In this document: positions 7,686 through 17,216 of the stretch, piece after piece
How the letters are laid out: each line of letters starts with the position of its first letter
Numbering within the stretch: position 1 is the first letter of the stretch
Assembly (NCBI GenBank): GCA_949297075.1
Contig: CASFRX010000020.1
Coordinates: forward strand, 1 to 59,425
Direction: 5' to 3'
DNA length: 59,425 nucleotides
DNA from: an uncultured Oscillospiraceae bacterium
GTDB taxonomy: Bacteria; Bacillota; Clostridia; Oscillospirales; Acutalibacteraceae
The notes under the pieces: generated by a model
Database searches by the model: none
Told to the model about the DNA's origin: nothing
Seen by the model: only the letters and a program-made list of their open reading frames with translations
Program-made: the position numbers and the translations under genes

Positions 7686-9500
7686 TTATTTTCTGCTCAG
7701 CCAAATAAGCATATCCGTTTCCCCACGGTTAGCGTAGGCATAGTAGGGAATGAGCTTAATTTTTTGCGGAACAAGAGCCGAATCATAATCGTAATAAAGC
7801 TCATCACTTTCGGGCTGAACAAAGCCGTCCAGCTCAATTTCCCAAAAATTAAGCTCTTCGTTTTTATTGAGCTTTCCCCCTGCCGTCGGGTCAACAAAAA
7901 GGCCTCTGAGAGGAGTTGGATTATCCACGCCCTCGGCGCAGTAGACTAAAGGACCTCTCTGCACACAGAGCCTGCCGCAGCATTGGCGCACCTTGGGGTT
8001 AGCCTGAACAAAGCGAACAGGCATATCAAGCCCGTATTCAAGCACTTCGCCGTCGGCAACATCAACATAGATAAAGCCGTCGGATTGAAGCTTGGTGTTT
8101 TTGCCGCCGCTTAAAATGTAATTTTTGCACCATGCAGGCAGACGCAGAGCAAGGGTAAAATTGCCCTCGGCTGTAATTTTGATTTTGCCGTTTTCGGGGT
8201 AAAGCGTCTCAACGGTAATTTTTTTGCCGTCCTGCTCAAATTCCCCTGCGATGAACTGATGAAGCCAAATTGTGCTGTCATTTGCAGAGCAGGAATACTC
8301 GCCGATATCGGCAATGAGCCTTGTTACATTGGGGGGACAGCACGAGCAGTCAAAAACCTCTACACGCTGAGTAATGGGGGCAAAGGGATTGTGCCGGCCG
8401 TCCTTGGGGCTATGTACGCCAATTAAATCAACTTCGATTGAATTATCGTAGAAAAAGGATTTTCCGTCTAAGGATACGCCGCAGAGGAAGCCGTTGTAGA
8501 GGGCAAGCTCTGCCGCATCGTCATATTTTCTGTTTGGATTAATTGCGCTCATGCGGTTGGCAAACATAATATAGCCGATAGCCGCACAGGTTTCGCAGTA
8601 AGCCGAGGTTTCGGGCAAATCGTATTCGGACAAAAACGCTTCCCCGACGCAGGTCTGACCCAAGCCGCCCGTTACATACATCTTTTTCTTTGCCAAGCTG
8701 TCAAAGAGCTTGTCTGCGGCATCAAAAAGGCTCTTATCCCCGGTTTCTGCCGCCAAATCAGCCATTGCACTGTAGAGATAAACCGCACGCACACAGTGGC
8801 CTACAGCTTCCTCCTGCTCTCTGACAGGCTTGTGGGACTGCATATAGTCTAAATCATCGTTAACGCCTCGTACATCAATAAAATGACGGCTCAAATCGAG
8901 ATATCGCTTTTCCCCTGTTGCATGATAGAGCTTAACTAAGGCAAGCTCAATTTCCTCATGGCCGGGAGAAGTGAATTTCGGCCATTTATCGGTTACAAAG
9001 GCCTTTTCAATCATATCCGCATAGTCGCACATGAGCTTCAGGAATTTATCCTTGCCTGTAGCGTTAAAGTAAGCAACGGCGGCTTCAATCAAGTGGCCTG
9101 CGCAGTAGAGCTCGTGATTCCAGCGGTCTGTGAAGCGGTTATCAGGCTCCATAAGCGTGTAGTAAATATTAAAGTAACCGTCATCCCATCTGCCCTTTTC
9201 AATGAGGTCAACTGTTTCGTCAATGATTTTTTCAAGGGCAGGGTCGGGATTTTTTGAGATTATGTATGCCGCGCCTTCAATCCACTTAGCAACATCGGAA
9301 TCCCAGAAAATATGGGGTTTAAGCTTTTCGTCGTCCCCCTCTTTCCATTCCAATTTAAAGGCGTCAAATCTGCCCGTTTCTTTAAAGCGGTCGTAAACGG
9401 CATGTATGGTCACATTGCGGTTTAGCTCCTGCCTTTTATGCCAGAAGCCGCCCGAAACGCTTGTGTTTTTCAAAGGAATGTTTTTACTCGTTGGTTTCAT
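7686..9500 (-). CDS. GH127-family beta-L-arabinofuranosidase
   Basis: 604 residues, close to the length of HypBA1-type enzymes. The GH127 features visible are HIFWDSDVAKWIEGAAY near residue 62, YCETCAAIG around 300 (Glu and Cys of the metal/catalytic centre) and DCSCCPPNVTR around 385, where the CC pair holds a Zn ligand and the Cys nucleophile. It releases L-arabinofuranose from plant or hydroxyproline glycans. No signal peptide is seen, so it probably acts on imported oligosaccharides. Its 5' end overlaps the GT2 gene by 17 nt. Confidence 0.9.
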   Translation of the reverse strand: MKPTSKNIPLKNTSVSGGFWHKRQELNRNVTIHAVYDRFKETGRFDAFKLEWKEGDDEKLKPHIFWDSDVAKWIEGAAYIISKNPDPALEKIIDETVDLIEKGRWDDGYFNIYYTLMEPDNRFTDRWNHELYCAGHLIEAAVAYFNATGKDKFLKLMCDYADMIEKAFVTDKWPKFTSPGHEEIELALVKLYHATGEKRYLDLSRHFIDVRGVNDDLDYMQSHKPVREQEEAVGHCVRAVYLYSAMADLAAETGDKSLFDAADKLFDSLAKKKMYVTGGLGQTCVGEAFLSEYDLPETSAYCETCAAIGYIMFANRMSAINPNRKYDDAAELALYNGFLCGVSLDGKSFFYDNSIEVDLIGVHSPKDGRHNPFAPITQRVEVFDCSCCPPNVTRLIADIGEYSCSANDSTIWLHQFIAGEFEQDGKKITVETLYPENGKIKITAEGNFTLALRLPAWCKNYILSGGKNTKLQSDGFIYVDVADGEVLEYGLDMPVRFVQANPKVRQCCGRLCVQRGPLVYCAEGVDNPTPLRGLFVDPTAGGKLNKNEELNFWEIELDGFVQPESDELYYDYDSALVPQKIKLIPYYAYANRGETDMLIWLSRK

Positions 9501-10446
9501 TCTTTCTCTCCCTTTTTTTGTTGGTTTCTCGGATTATATATATTGGCCTGCCTTTGACCTCCATATAGGTCTTTGCAAGGTACTGCCCCATAATGCCCAT
9601 GCAGAAAAGCTGGATTCCGCCGATAAAGCAAATGAAGCACACCAAGGAAGCCCAGCCCTGTACGGGGTCGTCAAAAAAGAAACGGCGGATAAAAACAACG
9701 GCTACGCCGATAAAGGACATAAATGTGAAGAAAAGCCCTGTCCACGAAGCTACGCTCAAGGGCACCTGGGAAAAGTTGATTATACCCTCAACGGAGTATT
9801 TGAAAAGCTTCCAGAAGCTCCATTTTGTTTCTCCGGCGGCACGCTCAACATTCTGAAAGGGGAGCCAATAGGTCTTGAAGCCTATCCAGCCGAATATGCC
9901 CTTTGAAAAGCGGTTGTATTCGCACATTCTGACGATTGAGTCCACCATAGCTCTCTTCATCAGGCGGAAATCACGGGCGCCGTCAACAATATCCGCTTCG
10001 GAAATCTTGTTTATGATTTTATAGAAGCACCGTGCAAAAAAAGAGCGAATTTTCGGCTCTCCCTCTCTGGTTACACGGCGAGTAGCCACGGAATCATAGC
10101 CCTCTTCCTTAATAATCCGAAGCATTTCGGGAAGAAGAGAGGGTGGATCCTGTAAATCCGCATCCATGACGGCAACATAGTCGCCCTCCGCTTCGCAAAA
10201 GCCTGCGTACATTGCCGCCTCTTTGCCGAAATTACGGGAAAAGGAAATATATTTAACTCTTTCGTCTTCTTCGGCATATTTCTTTATAATTTCGAGAGTC
10301 TTGTCCTTTGAGCCGTCATCGACAAATAAAAATTCAAAATTATTTTCCGCCATCTGCTCAGTCACCTTGCAAAGCTCGGCATAGAGCAGGGGCAAAACCT
10401 CCTGCTCGTTATAGCAGGGGATAATAAGGCTCAGCTTTTCTTTCAT
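9484..10446 (-). CDS. Membrane GT2 glycosyltransferase, GtrB/DPM1-like
   Basis: 320 residues from the chosen ATG at 10446, which follows GAGGAGC. An upstream in-frame start (10491) has no ribosome site. The GT-A domain has LIIPCYNEQEV, FVDDGSKDKT and the DADLQDPP acid motif. Two C-terminal hydrophobic helices (~residues 225-300) match polyprenyl-phosphate glucosyl- or mannosyltransferases. It probably makes an undecaprenyl-phosphate-linked sugar at the inner membrane face. The overlap with GH127 suggests one transcript, though a shared pathway is not obvious. Confidence 0.88.
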   Translation of the reverse strand: MKEKLSLIIPCYNEQEVLPLLYAELCKVTEQMAENNFEFLFVDDGSKDKTLEIIKKYAEEDERVKYISFSRNFGKEAAMYAGFCEAEGDYVAVMDADLQDPPSLLPEMLRIIKEEGYDSVATRRVTREGEPKIRSFFARCFYKIINKISEADIVDGARDFRLMKRAMVDSIVRMCEYNRFSKGIFGWIGFKTYWLPFQNVERAAGETKWSFWKLFKYSVEGIINFSQVPLSVASWTGLFFTFMSFIGVAVVFIRRFFFDDPVQGWASLVCFICFIGGIQLFCMGIMGQYLAKTYMEVKGRPIYIIRETNKKRERKNETNE

Positions 10447-10499
10447 TTGCTCCTCACTTCCTTTTTTGAAAAATATAGAAAAAATCAACAAAAATGTGA

Positions 10500-10528
10500 T
10501 TGACTTTTATTTTATTATAATTTACTAT
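10500..10528 (+). promoter_or_regulatory. Sigma-A promoter of the GH106-like gene
   Basis: TTGACT (10500-10505), a 17-bp spacer, then TACTAT (10523-10528). It lies about 70 bp before the ATG, in the divergent gap between the GT2 and GH genes. The ribosome site AGGAGG (10580-10585) has an 11-nt spacing. Confidence 0.6.
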
Positions 10529-10596
10529 TAACTATAGAATAACCCAAAACACGGCATTTTGTCAATGAATATTATTATCAGGAGGATATATTTTTT

Positions 10597-13500
10597 ATGC
10601 TTTACAAGAGAAACTTCGTTCCTCTTACAAAGGAACTTTTTGAAAAACCCACAAGCGAATACAGAGGAACTCCTTTCTGGGCTTGGAACTGCGAGCTCAA
10701 TCAGGAGCTTTTGGATAAAGAAATCGGCTATATGCAGGAAATGGGTCTCGGCGGCTTTCATATGCATGTTCGTGTAGGTATGTCCACCGAGTATCTATCC
10801 GACAGCTTTATGGATTTGATAAAAGGCTGTATCAAAACAGCCAAGGAAAAGAAAATGCTTGCCTGGCTCTATGACGAGGATAAATGGCCCTCAGGCTTTG
10901 CAGGAGGCATAGTCACAAAAAAGAAAGAGAACAGAGAAAAATTCCTCACCTTCACAAAAAAGCCCTACTGCGGCAATTCGAGTGAAATCAACGATTCCAG
11001 AGCGGATGCACTGCGCATGGAAAACGGAGAGCTTATTGCACGCTACAGCGTTGAGCTTGACAAAAACGGCTGCCTGAAAAGCTACCGCCGCCTTGGGGAA
11101 AATGAAGAATGTGAGGGCGCATGGTATGCCTACTGCGAAACTCAGGGCGAATCCGCATGGTTCAATATGCAGACCTATGTTGACACCCTTTCAAGGGACG
11201 CAATGAACGATTTTATCAATGTAACCCACGAGCGTTATAAAGAAATTATCAGCGAGGATTTCGGCGATACCGTTCCTGCTATTTTCACCGATGAGCCTCA
11301 GGTTGCACGCAAGCAAATGTTCGGCAAGGCAAGCGGCGACAGAGATGCCTTTTTACCCTACACAACAGATTTTGCAGATACATACAAGGCCATGTACGGC
11401 GAAGATTTGCTCGACAAGCTTCCCGAGCTTTTCTGGGAGCTTCCCGACGGCAAGGTTTCAACGGCACGATACCATTACCACGACCATGTTGCGGAGCGTT
11501 TTGCAGACGCTTTTGCGGATAATATAGGCGATTGGTGCGGCAAAAACGGGCTTATGCTCACAGGTCACATGATGGAGGAGCCCTCTCTTGAAAGCCAGAA
11601 TGCCGCTGTAGGCGACTGTATGCGCTCTTACAGAAGCTTTCAGCTCCCCGGCATTGATATGCTCTGCGACAACAGAGAATTTACAACGGCTAAGCAGTGT
11701 CAGTCCGCCGTGCATCAATACGGCAGAGAGGGTATGCTCAGCGAGCTTTACGGCGTAACAGGCTGGGATTTCACCTTTAAGGGTCACAAGCTCCAGGGCG
11801 ACTGGCAGGCGGCTCTCGGCGTAACCGTACGAGTTCCTCACCTCTATTGGGTATCTATGAAAGGCGAGGCCAAGCGAGATTATCCTGCCTGCATCGGTCA
11901 TCAGTCCCCTTGGTATAAGGAATATCCCTATATCGAAGACCATTTTGCCCGTGTAAACACAGCTATGACAAGGGGCAAGCCCGTTGTGCGTGTGGGTGTT
12001 GTTCATCCCATTGAGAGCTATTGGCTGCGCTACGGTCCCCGTGAGCAGACTTCTGCCGAAAGAGAAGAAATGGATGTTCAATTCAAGGAGCTTTGCGACT
12101 GGCTGTTAAAGGGCTTAATAGATTTCAACTACATTTGCGAGGGCAACCTCCCTGCTCAGGCAAACGGCACTAAGGTGGGTCAGATGCAGTATGATACTAT
12201 CATCGTGCCGAACTGCCTGACTATCCGCTCAACAACCCTCGAATTTCTCAAAAATTTTGCGGCAAAGGGCGGCAAGGTTATTTTTGCAGGCAGTCTGCCC
12301 GAATATGTTGACGCCCAAGAAAACGGCGCCGCTAAGGCTTTCGCCGCCGAAAACGCAACCGTCGGCTGGTCGAAAACACAGATATTAAAAGCTCTTGAAG
12401 CTAACCGTGAAATTGACCTGCACAATGCCTACGGCGAGCGCAGCGACGATACAATTTATCAACTGCGTGATGATGGCGGCATACGCTGGCTCTTTATGGC
12501 AAAAACCGAGGATAATCCCAAATATTATTTCGCAAGCAGCAATGCTTTCACTCTCACGGTAAAGGGCGAATACGCACCCGAGCTTTGGAACACCGTGGAC
12601 GGCTCTGTCAAGGCGCTTGCCGCTGAATATAAGGACGGCAAAACGCTCATAAGCCTTGATATCTTTGCTCACGACAGCATCCTTTTGAAGCTCGTTGAGG
12701 GCAGAAGCAAAGCTAAAGCGGAGGAGAAAAAGGAAAGAGAAATTATAGGCGAAATCGGCAGTAAAGCTTCCGTTGAGCTTGCCGAGCCCAATGTTGTTCT
12801 GCTCGATATGCCCGAATATCGCCTGAACGGCGGCGAATGGCGGGCAAAGGAGGAAATTCTCCGCATCACGGATACCCTCAAAGATGAGCTGAATATGTAC
12901 AATGCTATTGCAGGCGGCGCACAGCCCTGGCTCTTCAGCGTTGAAAAAGAAACAGAAACGGTTGAGCTGAAATATACCGTCAATTCCGCAGTTGAAGTTG
13001 AATCCGTCAGCCTCGGTCTTGAGGACTTGGACAAATCAACGGTCACTTTCAACGGCAAGGCTGTCAGCATGGCAAGCAAAGGCAAATATGTTGACGATTC
13101 CATTGATATTATCACTCTGGGCAAGCTTGAAAAAGGCCAAAATGAGCTTATTATCAAGCGTGGCTTCGGCAAGGTTTCAACCCTTGAAGCGGTTTATCTT
13201 CTCGGCGATTTCGGCGTTGAGCTTAAAGGCAGAACAGCCACCGTCACCGAGCCTGTCCGTGAGCTTGAATTTGGGGATTGGACCCGTCAGGGTCTGCCCT
13301 TCTACGGCGGCAATGTCATCTATAAATGCAAAATTTCCGGCGAGGGCAAAGAAATCGGCCTGATGGCGCCTCATTTCAAACAGCCTGTCTGCGCAGTAAG
13401 CGTTGACGGCGAGAGAAAGGGCGTTATAGCCGTTTCTCCCTATACCGTAAACCTCGGCGTGCTTGCGCAGGGCGAACACGACCTTGAAATCACCGCTTTC

Positions 13501-13662
13501 GGCAACCGCTTCAACACCTTCGGCGCACTGCACAGCTGTGATTACGCAAGCATCTGGCACGGCCCCGGTGCATGGAGAACCAAAGGCAACGCTTTCTGCT
13601 ATGAATACCGCATAAAAGAAAGCGGAATTACCGCAGCTCCTAAGATTATAGAATACAAATAA
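10597..13662 (+). CDS. GH106-like glycoside hydrolase (putative alpha-L-rhamnosidase)
   Basis: 1021 residues. The N-terminal part shows the family pattern FWAWNCELNQ, MGLGGFHMHVRVGMST and WLYDEDKWPSGFAGG. The central catalytic region holds IFTDEPQ, TGHMMEEP and GVTGWDFT. The C-terminal ~300 residues look beta-rich and carry carbohydrate-binding jelly-roll-like character. No signal peptide is visible, so a cytoplasmic role on imported oligosaccharides is likely. It leads a plus-strand run with glpK (38 bp) and malic enzyme. A rhamnose isomerase gene at the far end of the window fits rhamnose use but is not adjacent. The family call is from recalled motifs; substrate is uncertain. Confidence 0.65.
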   Translation: MLYKRNFVPLTKELFEKPTSEYRGTPFWAWNCELNQELLDKEIGYMQEMGLGGFHMHVRVGMSTEYLSDSFMDLIKGCIKTAKEKKMLAWLYDEDKWPSGFAGGIVTKKKENREKFLTFTKKPYCGNSSEINDSRADALRMENGELIARYSVELDKNGCLKSYRRLGENEECEGAWYAYCETQGESAWFNMQTYVDTLSRDAMNDFINVTHERYKEIISEDFGDTVPAIFTDEPQVARKQMFGKASGDRDAFLPYTTDFADTYKAMYGEDLLDKLPELFWELPDGKVSTARYHYHDHVAERFADAFADNIGDWCGKNGLMLTGHMMEEPSLESQNAAVGDCMRSYRSFQLPGIDMLCDNREFTTAKQCQSAVHQYGREGMLSELYGVTGWDFTFKGHKLQGDWQAALGVTVRVPHLYWVSMKGEAKRDYPACIGHQSPWYKEYPYIEDHFARVNTAMTRGKPVVRVGVVHPIESYWLRYGPREQTSAEREEMDVQFKELCDWLLKGLIDFNYICEGNLPAQANGTKVGQMQYDTIIVPNCLTIRSTTLEFLKNFAAKGGKVIFAGSLPEYVDAQENGAAKAFAAENATVGWSKTQILKALEANREIDLHNAYGERSDDTIYQLRDDGGIRWLFMAKTEDNPKYYFASSNAFTLTVKGEYAPELWNTVDGSVKALAAEYKDGKTLISLDIFAHDSILLKLVEGRSKAKAEEKKEREIIGEIGSKASVELAEPNVVLLDMPEYRLNGGEWRAKEEILRITDTLKDELNMYNAIAGGAQPWLFSVEKETETVELKYTVNSAVEVESVSLGLEDLDKSTVTFNGKAVSMASKGKYVDDSIDIITLGKLEKGQNELIIKRGFGKVSTLEAVYLLGDFGVELKGRTATVTEPVRELEFGDWTRQGLPFYGGNVIYKCKISGEGKEIGLMAPHFKQPVCAVSVDGERKGVIAVSPYTVNLGVLAQGEHDLEITAFGNRFNTFGALHSCDYASIWHGPGAWRTKGNAFCYEYRIKESGITAAPKIIEYK

Positions 13663-13700
13663 CCCATTTTTTATAAATTTATTACGGAAAGGAAATACCT

Positions 13701-15206
13701 ATGGCTAAATACATTCTTGCCCTTGACCAGGGCACAACAAGCTCACGAGCCATTGCTTTTGATAAGCACGGCAGAATTGCGGCAAGCGCACAGAACGAAT
13801 TTGCCCAGATTTATCCTCAGACAGGCTGGGTTGAGCATGACCCCATGGAAATTCTCTTCAGCCAATTTCATTCAATATCCTCCCTCTTTGCAAAAGGCAC
13901 CGTAAAGCCCGATGAAATTGCCGCAATCGGCATCACCAACCAGCGTGAAACAACAATTCTTTGGGATAAAACCACCGGCAAGCCCGTTTATAACGCTATT
14001 GTCTGGCAGTGCCGCCGCACTGCGGATTACTGCGAAAAGCTCAAAGCAGAGGGCTTGGAGGAATACATAAAAAAACACACAGGCCTTTTGATTGATGCCT
14101 ATTTCTCAGGCACAAAAATCAAATGGATTTTGGATAATGTTCCCGAGGCAAGAAAGCTCGCAGACGAGGGCAAGCTCCTTTTCGGCACGGTGGAAACATG
14201 GCTAATCTGGAATCTTACAGGCGGCAGAGTTCATGTAACGGACTATTCCAATGCCTCCCGTACCATGCTTTTCGATGTGGATAGGCTTCGCTGGGACGAA
14301 TTTCTTTGCGAAAAGATGGGCATACCCATGTCCATTCTTCCCAAGGCAGTGCCCTCCAGCAAGTATTACGGCAATGTTGTCGAGGGCATATTAGGCCTTG
14401 AAGCCCTTGCAGGCGTGCCCATTTGCGGCGCAATCGGCGACCAGCCTGCGGCTCTTTTCGGGCAGGGCTGTTTCAAACCCGGTCAGGCCAAAAACACTTA
14501 CGGCACAGGCTGTTTCCTGCTCATGAACACAGGCAAAACAAGAGTTGAATCAAAGAGCAATCTGCTTTCCGGCGTTGCCTGGGGCATAGGCGACAAGGTT
14601 GAATATGCTCTCGAAGGCTCAGCTTTCAACGCAGGCTCTGTTATCAAGTGGCTGAGAGATGAGCTTCATATGGTTGATACTGCACGCCGCTGTGACGAGC
14701 TTGCGGAAACTGTGGAAAACGCAAACGGAATTTACCTTGTGCCTGCATTTACGGGTCTCGGCGCACCTTATTGGGATATGTATGCACGAGGCTGTATTGT
14801 GGGCTTGACGCGAGGGGTAAACCGCGCCCATTTCTGCAGAGCCGTGCTTGAAAGCATAACATATCAGATGACTGATTTGCTTGAAGCTATGACTAATGAT
14901 TCAGGCATTGAGCTGAGCGAGCTTCGTGTTGACGGCGGAGCAAGCGTGAGCAACATTATGATGCAGATTCAGGCGGATATGATAAGAACAAAGGTTGACC
15001 GCCCGAAAACAGTTGAAACAACGGCTCTCGGCGCCGCATATCTTGCCGGTCTTTGCATAGGCTATTGGCGCAGCACCGATGATATTGAGCAAAACCGAGA
15101 GGTTGACAGAATATTTACTCCCCAACTTGACAAAGACGAGCGTGACAGGCTCTATAAGGGCTGGAAGCGTGCCGTTGAAAGAGCAAAGAACTGGGAAGAA
15201 GAATAA
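13701..15206 (+). CDS. glpK: Glycerol kinase
   Basis: 501 residues, standard length. The FGGY-kinase start DQGTTSSRAIAFD, the GITNQRETT motif, IVWQCRRT, and the C-terminal ALEGSAFNAGSVIKWLRD and LRVDGGASVSN segments identify GlpK. It makes sn-glycerol 3-phosphate with ATP in the cytoplasm. The ribosome site GGAAAGGAA precedes the ATG. It shares the direction of the upstream GH gene and the downstream malic enzyme. No glpF or glpD is present in the window. Confidence 0.95.
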   Translation: MAKYILALDQGTTSSRAIAFDKHGRIAASAQNEFAQIYPQTGWVEHDPMEILFSQFHSISSLFAKGTVKPDEIAAIGITNQRETTILWDKTTGKPVYNAIVWQCRRTADYCEKLKAEGLEEYIKKHTGLLIDAYFSGTKIKWILDNVPEARKLADEGKLLFGTVETWLIWNLTGGRVHVTDYSNASRTMLFDVDRLRWDEFLCEKMGIPMSILPKAVPSSKYYGNVVEGILGLEALAGVPICGAIGDQPAALFGQGCFKPGQAKNTYGTGCFLLMNTGKTRVESKSNLLSGVAWGIGDKVEYALEGSAFNAGSVIKWLRDELHMVDTARRCDELAETVENANGIYLVPAFTGLGAPYWDMYARGCIVGLTRGVNRAHFCRAVLESITYQMTDLLEAMTNDSGIELSELRVDGGASVSNIMMQIQADMIRTKVDRPKTVETTALGAAYLAGLCIGYWRSTDDIEQNREVDRIFTPQLDKDERDRLYKGWKRAVERAKNWEEE

Positions 15207-15227
15207 AAATAAAGAAGGTTGATAAAA

Positions 15228-16400
15228 ATGGATTACGCAAAGGAATCACTGCGCCTGCACTCTGAGTGGAGGGGTAAATTAGAGGTCACGGCAAGGGCAA
15301 AGGTACAGGATAAAGAGTCTCTTTCCCTTGCCTATACTCCGGGTGTGGCTCAGCCCTGCCTGGAAATACAAAAGGATATAAACAAAAGCTACGAGCTGAC
15401 TCGCCGCTGGAACACAGTTGCCGTTATAACCGACGGCACAGCCGTTTTGGGTCTTGGAGATATCGGCCCGGAGGCCGGCATGCCCGTTATGGAGGGCAAA
15501 TGCGTGCTTTTCAAGGAGTTTGGCGATGTTGATGCAATTCCTCTTTGCATACGCTCCAAAGATGTTGATGAAATTGTAAACACCGTCGCCTTACTTGCAG
15601 GCAGCTTCGGCGGCGTCAACTTGGAGGATATAGGCGCACCGAGATGCTTTGAAATCGAGCGCAGGCTCAAAGAGCGCTGTGATATTCCCGTATTCCACGA
15701 TGACCAGCACGGCACAGCCGTAGTTTGCTCCGCTGCCCTTATCAATGCCCTTAAAATCGTCAAAAAAGATGTTAAGGATATAACTGTTGTTTTCAACGGA
15801 GCTGGCGCCGCAGGCATAGCTATTGCAAAGCTGTTTAAGTGGATGGGCGTCAAAAACATCATCATGTGCAACAGAAAGGGCATTATCGCAACCAAGGCCG
15901 ATACTGACGAGGCTCGCCATGAGATACTTGAATTTACAAACAACGATAAAATCAGCGGCAGTCTTGCAGACGCACTAAAGGGCGCAGATGTTTTTGTCGG
16001 TGTTTCCGCACCCAATGTTGTAACTCAGGATATGGTTAAATCCATGGCAGAAAATCCCATAGTTATGGCTATGGCAAACCCCATCCCCGAAATCATGCCC
16101 GACCTTGCAAGGCAGGCAGGCGCAGCGGTTGTCTGCACAGGCAGAAGCGATTTCCCAAACCAGGTAAACAATGTTCTTGCTTTTCCCGGTATTTTTAGGG
16201 GCGCCCTCGATGTGAGAGCAAGCGATATAAACGAAGAAATGAAGGTTGCCGCCGCAAATGCCTTGGCTTCCCTCATTTCCGATGAAGAGCTTTCCGCAGA
16301 CTATATCCTGCCCGAAGCCTTCGACCCGAGAGTTAAAGACGCAGTAGCCGCCGCAGTAGCAAAAGCGGCAATAGACTCCGGTGTTGCACGAAAGGCATAA
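15228..16400 (+). CDS. NAD(P)-dependent malic enzyme (oxaloacetate-decarboxylating malate dehydrogenase)
   Basis: About 390 residues from the ATG at 15228, which has AAGAAGG 9 nt upstream; an upstream TTG at 15219 is unlikely. Malic-enzyme signatures are SLAYTPGVAQPC near the N-terminus, GDIGPEAGMPVMEGK, FHDDQHGTAV around residue 160, and a Rossmann VVFNGAGAAGIA. It converts malate to pyruvate and CO2 with NAD(P)H formation. It is the last gene of the GH-glpK-malic enzyme run, before a terminator. Confidence 0.93.
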   Translation: MDYAKESLRLHSEWRGKLEVTARAKVQDKESLSLAYTPGVAQPCLEIQKDINKSYELTRRWNTVAVITDGTAVLGLGDIGPEAGMPVMEGKCVLFKEFGDVDAIPLCIRSKDVDEIVNTVALLAGSFGGVNLEDIGAPRCFEIERRLKERCDIPVFHDDQHGTAVVCSAALINALKIVKKDVKDITVVFNGAGAAGIAIAKLFKWMGVKNIIMCNRKGIIATKADTDEARHEILEFTNNDKISGSLADALKGADVFVGVSAPNVVTQDMVKSMAENPIVMAMANPIPEIMPDLARQAGAAVVCTGRSDFPNQVNNVLAFPGIFRGALDVRASDINEEMKVAAANALASLISDEELSADYILPEAFDPRVKDAVAAAVAKAAIDSGVARKA

Positions 16401-16475
16401 CCGGCCGCTTGTATTGATAATTTTCTTAAAATGTGGCAAGATAATGCGCAAGATAACGCTCAATAAAACATACAT

Positions 16476-16517
16476 CGCCGTAAATTGACTTAAATCAATC
16501 TGCGGCGCTGTTTTTTT
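16476..16517 (+). terminator. Terminator after the malic enzyme gene
   Basis: CGCCG (16476-16480) pairs with CGGCG (16503-16507), ATTGA pairs with TCAAT inside, and seven T follow (16511-16517). A degenerate relative of the 5' half recurs at 17693-17721. Confidence 0.6.
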
Positions 16518-16573
16518 CAGTCGTGTGTATTATTATCAATCTTGATAACGCTGAATACGGTTTTCAGCTTACC
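16517..16573 (-). pseudogene. Remnant of the 3' end of a NimA-like flavoprotein gene
   Basis: Read on the minus strand the segment encodes GKLKTVFSVIKIDNNTHD then stop. This resembles KLTTVVSVIRIDV at the C-terminus of the intact flavoprotein at 18038-18526 (9 of 12 aligned residues identical). DNA downstream of both stops is also alike (AATCTGCGG at 16497 and 17994). Only the last ~19 codons survive. It looks like a decayed partial duplicate. Confidence 0.55.
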
Positions 16574-16622
16574 TATTGTCTTTCAAATATTTGCTATACG
16601 AGGGTAATTTATATACTCCGCT

Positions 16623-17069
16623 TTATTTGTTTTTTTCATCTAAAAACATCGACAAATTTATTACAGGCTTATTTTGCTTTTTTGCTAACTCCATAAATTG
16701 ATATGCACCGCCGAAAGAACGGGTAACATAGGCAACCACTATATCTGACTTCTGTACCATCCACCTGTTTCTCCAAGATATTGAAAAGCGTTTTGGCACT
16801 GTTTCAATTCCTTCCGGAATTATAGCGTTTGTGTAATTATTATTCTCACTTTTACTTTTGGGCACATATGCTAAAACAGTGCTAAAATTTATTGGGTAAA
16901 CAATTGCTAAACTCTCAAGTTGGCGACATACTGCAGCATCAAAATTTCCGTTGTTTCCAACATAAAAGTCAGTAACATCAGAGTTTTCTATCAAAGCTAT
17001 CAGAGTCGCCCGCAAGGTCGGCTCTATTTCTTTTGGCGTATCTTTGTGACCGAAAAATGTGCATACCAT
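16623..17069 (-). CDS. SLOG/DUF1273-like nucleotide-binding-fold protein
   Basis: 148 residues. The FFGHKDTP start, FYVGNNGNFDA, a central IPEGIE and the late FGGAYQFMELAKKQNKPVINL segment match the SLOG/YpsA-like Rossmann fold, thought to bind nucleotide-derived ligands. CTCC (GGAG on the coding strand) lies 6 nt before the ATG. It faces an XRE repressor gene across a 147-bp gap holding three palindromes, so the two are probably co-regulated. SLOG proteins are often tied to conflict or stress systems; no effector gene is adjacent, so its job is unknown. Confidence 0.55.
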   Translation of the reverse strand: MVCTFFGHKDTPKEIEPTLRATLIALIENSDVTDFYVGNNGNFDAAVCRQLESLAIVYPINFSTVLAYVPKSKSENNNYTNAIIPEGIETVPKRFSISWRNRWMVQKSDIVVAYVTRSFGGAYQFMELAKKQNKPVINLSMFLDEKNK

Positions 17070-17086
17070 AATATTTCTCCTATAAT

Positions 17087-17195
17087 TACCCGAATATGGG
17101 TATATTATAGAAAAAATATATTTGCAATGTCAACCCGTATACGGGTAAATATTTTCGAAATACCCTTTATCATAACATTAACCCGCAAATGGGTA
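17087..17195. promoter_or_regulatory. Three ACCCG-type operator palindromes between divergent genes
   Basis: TACCCGAATATGGGTA (17087-17102), AACCCGTATACGGGTA (17132-17147, with a perfect 14-bp core) and AACCCGCAAATGGGTA (17180-17195) share the arms ACCC and GGGT. Centres are 45 and 48 bp apart. They fill the gap between the SLOG-like and XRE genes. They are probably binding sites of the XRE protein for joint or auto-repression; that is inference from position and symmetry. Confidence 0.6.
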
Positions 17196-17216
17196 TAACT
17201 ATGATGAGGTATATTT

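Noticed and set aside
11458..12081. 207-residue minus-strand frame inside the GH106-like gene
   Set aside because: No recognised motif, opposite to a well-supported gene with consistent codon use.
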